Shown here: piece after piece, positions 51,701 through 60,700 of the stretch
How positions within the stretch are numbered: position 1 is the first letter of the stretch
Layout of the letters: each line of letters starts with the position of its first letter
Origin: Eremophila alpestris peregrina
Lineage: Eukaryota; Chordata; Aves; Passeriformes; Alaudidae
Assembly (NCBI GenBank): GCA_009792885.1
Contig: WMCF01000018.1
Location: 8,461,307-8,525,306, forward strand
Direction: 5' to 3'
Length of the DNA: 64,000 nucleotides
The notes under the pieces: generated by a model
What the model was told of the DNA's origin: nothing
Seen by the model: the letters and a program-made list of their open reading frames with translations, nothing else
The model's database searches: none
Program-made: the position numbers and the translations under genes

Positions 51701-54700
51701 ATCAACAAATCCATGTGATTTATTGATTTTAATTTAGCTTTTCTATGGCACACATTCATGTCTGTCTAAATCAGCTGGTAATCCCATAAGAGAATAAAAT
51801 ACTAGGAGATTTTCCAAAATATGTATTTCCTCAAAAAAGGTCAACATCTTTATGCAGCAATGACACAAAGTATAGCCACAATACTAGAAACATTGCTCAG
51901 AATTTTGTGTTTGCTGACATTAAGAAAAAATTTAAAATCCTGGGGTTTAAATCTTGAGCTGAGCCATGCCAGTGGTGCTGGATGCTGGAAGCTGGTGCTT
52001 CAAGGGTTTCTCCCACCCTCCCATCTGTTGGCTGAGCTTCCCTCATGCTGTTCATGGGATATGCAGCACAAGAGGCAGCATTAATGACCCAGTTTTCCCA
52101 CTTTTCTGACCACCTCCAGCCTCCATTAAAAGTTCCCTTGCCCAGGAGTGCTGGTCTGTGGTTTTTAGTAAAATGCCCTTCCCATGTCATTAAAAGAAAG
52201 TGAGAGAAACGCCAGTGAGCAATCCCTGACTGGGGCTGGAGAGATGGAACTGATCTAGGACACCAGCCTGGGTTTGGATCCTGGTCCCAACAAGCACAAA
52301 TGCCTCTCCTAAAGCAGCTCTCCTCAAAAAACACTGATTTCACTCAATGGCTTTCATGGCTTAGACTCACCCACACTCAAAATTTCTCCATGGTAAACTC
52401 CAGAAGCACCAAACATTTCAGATTTCTGTCATCTGTGTGGGCAGGAGCTTGTGTTGTGTCCACATCAGTGAGCAGAATGACCTGGATAGCCAAAAAGGAT
52501 TCCAAACCAGGGCTTTAGACCTCCCCATAGTGGGATGCTGAACCTTGTGAAATCGTGCTCTGGGCTCTCTGGTGTTAAAATGTGTTTAAAAGCAAAGTCA
52601 GGACAACCTGCCACAGAGCAGAGCCAGATCATCTGATGAAACTTGGTAGTGAAAATCTCTACTGATCCCAGCAAAATTCTGGAAAATAAAACAAAAGTGG
52701 AATAAAGAAAGGACTTTTCAAGGCTCAGCACAAACCCATTAAGTGAAAGCAGCAAGTGATGCTCCTAAGTGTTCCCATCTCCAGATGGTGTTTCCAAGTT
52801 TCACCAAGAGGGAGGAAAGAAGATAATTAAATTCTCAAGAAACAGTTTAAGGAGCTGAGAAGTTTATAGCTACCTGCTGCCTCCATAAAGAAACAGCACT
52901 TGTCTTTAAAACTCATAAAACCACAGACAGGATGAATGAATGTCCAATGGAATGAGAAACTTGACTCAGATCTTCACTAATTTGGTTGTGCTGCTCCTCC
53001 ATTAGTATGAATCACTCTCAAAGGAGATCCTTGAATTGTAAAGTTTTTTCTAATCAGTGCTTTTGTTAAACCACTTGTTATCTGTGAATGGGATTGAAAC
53101 ATGATTTTGTCTGGCAAAGAGTAATAAATCTGATTTTTAAAGATTTCTCAGGCCTATAGGCACCCCTCAGTGCCTCAGGGCCAGCAGTGCAGTTCCAGAG
53201 TTGCCATCACTGGCTCAGAGGACACACATGGGGAAAAGCAAATCCACCCAGAAAAATTCCTTTTGTACTTGTTCTTTGGGCATTTTATCAAGCACAGCTC
53301 AGTCACAACAAAGCATTTTGCTCCACAGCTGCAGAGTTGCCTGCTAGGAAAGGCAGAAATGGCTCCATTTCTGTTACCTGTCATTACTGATCTGCAGCAT
53401 CTAGGCTAAGCTACTGAGAACTACAGTGCCAGAGAGGACAGTGCCAGTGAGGAGACAAATCAGGTGACAATATTTTAACTTTTTTCTTGTAAGATTCTGT
53501 TTTATTTTCTCCAAAGAGAGAGACAGCTTTAAAGTCATGTGGCCTGCACGAGACTGACAATAAAGGCTGCCACAGACACAGCTTCCAGCAGAGATAATCT
53601 TCAAAGAGACAGGATAAACAATAGTGGTTTTATGGCATTTTGGAACAAAACAACCTTACTGTATCTGCAGGAGGAGGAAGGGCTGTAGGAGAACACAGTT
53701 CCCTGTTCAGTTACACTGCTGTCCCTCCTCAAAGTGAAAGCTGTTTCTTCCCTAATTGGTCCTTGAATGAAGAATAACACACAGTGTAGTGACCAAGGCA
53801 CTTCTCTATCACCAGCAACCATGCCAAGCATGAGACAAATCTTCCCTTAACCCTTGTTACAGTCCTCTCCCCTCCAATTTGCTTTGTGACATCCTTAAAA
53901 ATGATTAATCCCTTCTTGATAATGCATGATTATGGACAACTTTAATTGGCAGGCTGGTAGGCATCCCATGAACAACACTGCCCTCTCCCCAAAATACACA
54001 TTTTCACAGTATATTAAATGTCATTAATTGCAGAGATGCAGGCACAGGCCAGGGTCTTCCCCTCTGTTCCCCTTGCCTCAGAGCCAAAAGGCATTAACCC
54101 TTTGTGGGGAAAAATCACACCTCCCTAGGGCCAGGATGAGCTTATGGATGAGGTCAGTGGATGGAGAAGGAGCAATGTATGTAACATTGTGTACAGGATG
54201 CCACGATGCCATGGCCTGCAACATCAGGGACTTGAATTCCAGATTCCAGGAAACACTTGCCAGTTCTGTGAGTCCAACTGAAACTCTCTGTGATTTCACA
54301 GGTTTTTTTTTATGAGAGTGAAGACATTGCAGCCAAAGCACCTGAGTGTCAGAGTACCAATTACCCTGTGACAGAAAGGGCTTCCTTTGCTTTCCTCTCA
54401 TTAGGAGTTGAGTTTTAATGGTGCTGGTGGGTTCCACTGGGGAGAGACAGAAGGAGTCACTGAAGACAAAGTGTACAGAGGAAATACTAAAACACTGCAC
54501 AGTTCACTAAAGTGGTAGTAATTGACAGGGCTTCATCCTTCAGAGAAGGAGCTATCACCTAAAAATGGGCTTTAGTGCTTTCTTGGCTCGTGTCATTCAT
54601 CCTTGCACCCTACGTGCCTGAGCCCCACTCAAGAAACAGGAATAAAGTGCTCCCTGCAGCCAAAATTTGCAATTTCCTATCCTTTTCTCAATGAAATTGA

Positions 54701-57700
54701 AATTTACGTCCCATTTCAGATGAGAACAATCCACCCTCAATTAAATTTATGTACAAAACAGCAAACCACTTCCATCCAGCTTTTATTTCTGTTTATCTTA
54801 GAGGGAATCAGTGCAGGTGCCTGTGCTGGTTTATGAGAAGAGGCAGAAGTGTAAACCCATATTTTATGGGGAAAATGACAAGTAGGAGTGACCTTGGTCA
54901 AGCAGATATTGCTTTTTCCACCATGTCTACAGGAGATAATCTAACAGCAGTCTGCAAAGCATCATGTTTCCTCAGATCCTGCTACAGTAATTCAATCATG
55001 AGCATATAAAATTAGATGAAAAAGAAGGTAACTAGCCTTCTGGGACCAACTGATTGCAATAAATGTTGCCTCCTGGCAGCAAGCATCACACTGTCCTCTT
55101 TCAAGAGAGGTTACCTTTTCTATTTACAGCATGCTGCTCTCATCTCAGCCTGTGCCAGGTAGCAGTGCTGTTAAATGTGTTCTGCAGGACAGCAAAAAAC
55201 CTTTTAAGGAAATTATATGTTGTCTTTAAAGCACTAAAAGAGTGAGTAGAAAACTTCCAGCTCTTGACCTTTGGGATCAAATGAGCGATGCCAGACCTTT
55301 CTTGGTTTTTTGGGGTTCTTTTAGGATAAATATTTTCCTTTTCCCTTGCCTTTCATTTAAGTATCACAGAGTATTTTATAAGCACTGATTGATGGCTCAA
55401 ATCTTAAAAACCTTGCCATCCATTGTAGAGAAGTTCAGCTGAGCCAGTCATGTCTGTGGTTCTAAACTCAATGGAATTTGCAACAATAGGTCACAAAGGA
55501 AGGGACAGAGTGAAGCTGAGGGATGGTGGAGGTTATTCTCTGTCAGTACAGAAATTGTTTTCAAGTCATAAATATTTGCCCATGAGTTTGTCATGTGGGC
55601 AGCTGAGAAAATACAAATTTTTAAGCTATTACAGGCTTGATTACAGTAAAATAATTTAATGTAGCTTGATATATCCTCATTCAAGGGGCTTCTCTTTATG
55701 TTTTATACGTGGCGTAAGAATAAATAGGATTTTCTGTTAATCTAAACTATACTACAGCATGAATGCTTGTGAGCAATAACCCAGCACCCTGAGGAACTGA
55801 GGCACGGCCAAGCTGTGGCTGAGCAGTCTGGGGAGCTGTGGAAAAGGATTTGTCCTGTTAGTGGATCCAGGTGATTCCCCATGAAACCACAACACCTGTT
55901 TATATGACCTAAGTCTGACAGGATGATGTTTTTATCCAGAAGTCTGTACTTGACCCAGAACAGAGGTTTCCACTGACCTGGTTCACATCAGTGGAACCAA
56001 AGGGAGCTGTCCCTGCTGCACCCGTAGCACACATCTGAAGTTAGATTGATCCTACATGAAAAATGCCAAAAGGAAATGTGGTTCCTGCAAACTGCTTGAA
56101 AGCAAATAGGCTGAAAGACCTCTCACTTTTAGTCATGTAAATGAGGAATACCTCCACCAAATGCAGTGGACTGATATTTTTATAAAATCCCTGAAAATGG
56201 AAATTCTACCAAGATTTTGGTATTTTCTTAGGAATGCATTTTTTTTTTTAAAGTATCTGAATGGAGACACTGAGATGAGCTCCACAGATGAAGCTCTGCT
56301 GTATTTGTCCTGCAGTGAGATTTGAGGATTCAGTACTGAATAATCAAAATCCAGACAAAGATATACTCAGCAGATGTGAATATATCTAACTCTAATGACC
56401 TTATAATTGAGTTATTGTTTACAGCAGCTTAAAATCAGACCCATAGTTTATTATGTAAAATCATTATCTAGTGTACTGGATTAATGTGCAGACTAATAAA
56501 AGTCATTAATCTCTTCAGGTATCACTACAGGATTTTGTGGATGATACATAATGAAGTCAAAAACAAATCACCTCATAACTCTTGATAAGGTCCTTTAGGA
56601 ACCTTAATCTTGTTATTCACAAATGCTCCTAACTACAGTAAAACAATTATCTTGGTGCAAAGGAAATGGACACTGTCTCTGGTAGCTCCTGACAGCTGTT
56701 CTTGAAATGAAAACAAGAAGAAAAATAAACAGGGTTTTTCGTTTAAAGGGAGGAACTTCGTAAATATAATATTTACTACAGAACTGAATGTTTATTGAAA
56801 AATGACACTTCTCTGCAAATGTGTACCATAACTACAAATTCAGATTTACAGATAAATCCATTAAGTTAATTAGTCCATTAAATTAATTAGTCTATTGCCC
56901 TGTTAATGCTATTTTTCTCTACTGGGTTGCCAGATATTTTTTTTAATACCTCTAGATGCCTCTGACACGCAGCCTATCATTCCTTCCAGGGGAAAAACAT
57001 GTTTTTACAATTGTCCTAGTCCAGGTATTTTACTTTATACTATGGTAACCCTTCTACTTCTCCACTGTGTCTTGATTATTCCCCATTTTACCATCTCAAA
57101 TATCCCTTCTTTACCCTTGATGTTCAGCACAGCTAGTGGCAGCAGTGGATTCTTGGCACCACAGAGACCCCTGATGTGCCCCTGCCATGGGCACCACTAT
57201 CCCAGATTGCTCAGAGCCCCATCCAACCTGGCCTTGAACACTTCCAGGGATGGAGCATCCATAACTTTTCTGGGCAACATGTTCCAGGGCATCAGCACGC
57301 TCACAGTAAAGAATTCCTTCCTAATATCCCTTCAACACATACTCACTCCTCTCCTGAGCTGTTGAAAATAAGGAATTTCTTGTTTGTTGATGCTTTTCAA
57401 GCCTTTTTTCAGAGGACATGAGTACCTCCAATCCTAGGAGCAGATGAATGGTGTGCATGCATTTTGTGTGCAATTTAAGATAATTAAGCAGCATTAAATT
57501 ATATAGAATTAAGTTTTGTGGAGTTGTGCATTTAGTCTTAACAGAGCTGGAGAAAACTTGAACTACCCTTCTCCTGAAATGCATCCTGAGCCTCTTGGAT
57601 ACACTCAGGCATTTTCAAAACAGGAAATCCCTGCTGGGCCTGCAGATTGTGCCAAGTTAAAGGAGATTTCTGATGGGGAAGCACCAGATATTCTGTACTC

Positions 57701-60700
57701 ACATTGTCCATTAGGCACATTTCTGTAAGCTGGGGATGCCAAGCATCTTCTTGGCAAATTGTCTTCTTGCTGTAACTTAATTTAAATCCCTCTGTTCACA
57801 GAATTGATTGATGTATCTGGAACTCAGTCCCAGTCACCTACAGTCAACCCCACCTTGCTGGCTTCTCTCTCACAAATTTCCATGCTGGTTTATATCCTCC
57901 AGGTTTTGCTGTTACTTTCCTTTAAGGATGTTTGTGGTGGCTAGAGGAATCTACTCCTACCTTCTGTGTGTGTGTATGCACAGAAAAATGTTGTCAATAT
58001 TTGCTTTCTAGCAACAAGCAAAAATACAAAAGAAAAGAAAAATGTCAAGAGTCAAGCTTTAAAGGCAATGTGACCCAGATATTCTTGGCCAGTCTTTCAA
58101 AGCTGACCACAGGATGTCTGAAGATACCAGTGCTGGCTCTAAACCCTGCCCCTGAGGCACAACTGCAGAACCCAGCACATACCTTCACATGTCAGCAGGA
58201 AATATTCCAGATTGTGGCTGAAGGAGGCACTGAAGTAAGTACAGTTTTCAATCAGATCACAGGACAGGCACCTCCTGTTGAAGTTCCCATTTGTGCTTGC
58301 ACTGGAAAAGTTAATACAATTCCATGAAGGTCACTGAGCAAATGTTATTTGAAAGCAACATTACTCGAACCTTTCTTTAGAACAAGAATATAAATCTAAT
58401 GTGTCCAACATTAGTGAGAGACAAAGTATTTCCATTTGGTTGAGTTTAAATAGCAGTAATGGATTTTTTTTTCTCCTCCTGCTTGAATAGAGAGTATATA
58501 AATGGATACTGATGTCATTTTGCAAGGTCAGGTGGTTATGAAGGAAGGTACAGTTTCTAAAAGAAAATGATGGTTGCAATTCCACAAGAGGAAGTCATCA
58601 TTTGGTGGATGAAGGCATGAAACAAAGGAGCAACATTTCAACACTTATTCACATTATAACAGACAATAAAGAGCTGGAATTGCTTTCTCTAAGTTTCTTA
58701 CTGGTTGCATCACTGGTCTGATTTGTGAGCTGCTGCCTCAGGGGCCAAAGCCCTTTTATACAGGTTTAAACAGCTGCTTTATAACCCCCAAGTAGAAAGG
58801 TAAGATTGTATTTAGACATGTGCTGTTGAAGAAGATAATGTGGCCTCTCCATTTGCTCACAAATTTGCTGCTAAGAGTCCACTGAATATTGAAGAACTAC
58901 GGATTATTAGGAAATATTAATAGATAGAATTTAGAATTCAGATAGTATATAGAATTTTGAAACTTCAAGAATGTTGACCAAGATATCCTTCCAGTATTAC
59001 TGTAAAGAATATGAGTGTTTTTTGCTACCATTTCAAGACATGAGGCTGAGCAACCTTTTTAGGATCACAGAGACTGAAATGAGTAGATCATGGGCTCTTG
59101 TTTAGGCTCAGATTTTATCTCTGACTACAATCCTAATTAAATCCACTAAATGAAACACAAAAAGGAGGGAAAAAATCCCTAAACAGGTCTTCATCTGCTC
59201 TTCATCTGTTGTCTATGAGGCTGATGAGGCACCAGGGTGAGATGTATTCCAACAATAGAAATAAAGGGTTAATATAATTTTTTAAACTTTCTGCAAGGAA
59301 ATAAACACTCTCAAAAAACTGTGGAGTGCAGTGATCAGGCATATAGGTCTCAAAAGAAAAAAAAAATTCAGTCACAGGTAATTTACTTTGTTCTGGTTTC
59401 CTTCCCACTGAGGGAAAAAAAAAGATACGATGTCATGTGAGAGAAGGAAAATGCACTGTCTGTCCCTTATCCACTGATGTCTCCACCAACTCTGCCCTTC
59501 ATTGCAGATGTGATGGCAGCAGAGTGAGTGAAAGGAAAAACAGGACAAATGGAATAATGATTCTGAAATGTTTATTTGAAAGTCTGTGTTTCCTCCACTT
59601 TGTAATCTGCCTCCACAATATTTCACAATAGCAGCACTGCCAATAGCTTGCTGTAAAATCAGCCTTTTACTCATCATAGAATTAGGGGTGGTGCTTAAAT
59701 CTTCTGGAACTGCAGAAAAAGGTTTGCAAGCATAAAATATTGTTAATTCTCTCCAGTTTCATGAACAGGCGAGCTACTATCAAATTTCTCAAAACCTCTG
59801 TTGGAAAGTACAAAGACAGTTTATACCATCAGTTTATGTATTTCTGAATTCCCTCAAGTGATAAGCAGTTCTATTGGAAAGTTTTTGACAGTCAATCTTG
59901 AGACAAATTCAAAATCTACATTAATATGAGAAAATTGCTAAATGTAAAACACTTCCAAGTGTCAAGTATTTTGTTCACTGTGGTTGCATTGTTCTGGCTT
60001 TTCCAGTCACATATTTAAAGATCTTGCAATGCCATTAAAGAAAAAAAAAAAAAAACCCTGAAGAAACTGCTTCTACTGCAATTGCTTATCATTCATATAA
60101 ATCTGAAGAAGTGGGAAATTCTGTACATGAAGTTACTAAAGCACATACCTGTATAAATGTCTCCTCCTTGGTGAATCTTCTGTGCTATGGAAATAACTGG
60201 AGGGGAAAAACAGAAGTGAATTGCACCATTAGAAGGGTGTTTAGGAGCATCTCATGCAACAGCATCTTCACTCACATTGCCATTTTCATGATCTTGTAAA
60301 AGCAAGGAAGGTTTAAAGGGAATTAGAAAAAGACACAGGGGGACACATCATGGGAGGTTCAAGAAAGCAAATTGCAGACTGCACAGCAATTAAAACAAGC
60401 ATAGGAAACTGGGTCCCACACTGGTCATGTCAGTGGATCAAAAAGGATCAAGTGATTAAGTGGAAAACATCCACCTTTCCACCTCAAGACTCATGGCAGG
60501 GAGCTGGAACTGGATGATCTTTCTCTTCCAGCCACTCTGTGATTCTGTTCCTACAATTTTTTATTGTTCTGAGTTATTGTTAATTGAGAGCACTCAAAAT
60601 CTTGGACTGTGCTCCGAATGATCCCTCAAAATTTGTCATATTCCAGAGACTATTTACTCAACAGTTCAGTGCCCTTAAGTAGCTGAGAGGTGAGAACCTT

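Larger units (their letters stand above)
38760..58182 (-). other. DPP6: DPP6 intron, 19.4 kb
   Basis: The donor is GTATGT and the acceptor ttctccag. The flanking exons join in frame (split Gly codon), so no constitutive exon is missing. Contains CR1 fragments in both orientations, an AT tract and a local GC-rich patch at 47280-47560. The rest is unique-looking and AT-rich. Confidence 0.85.
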
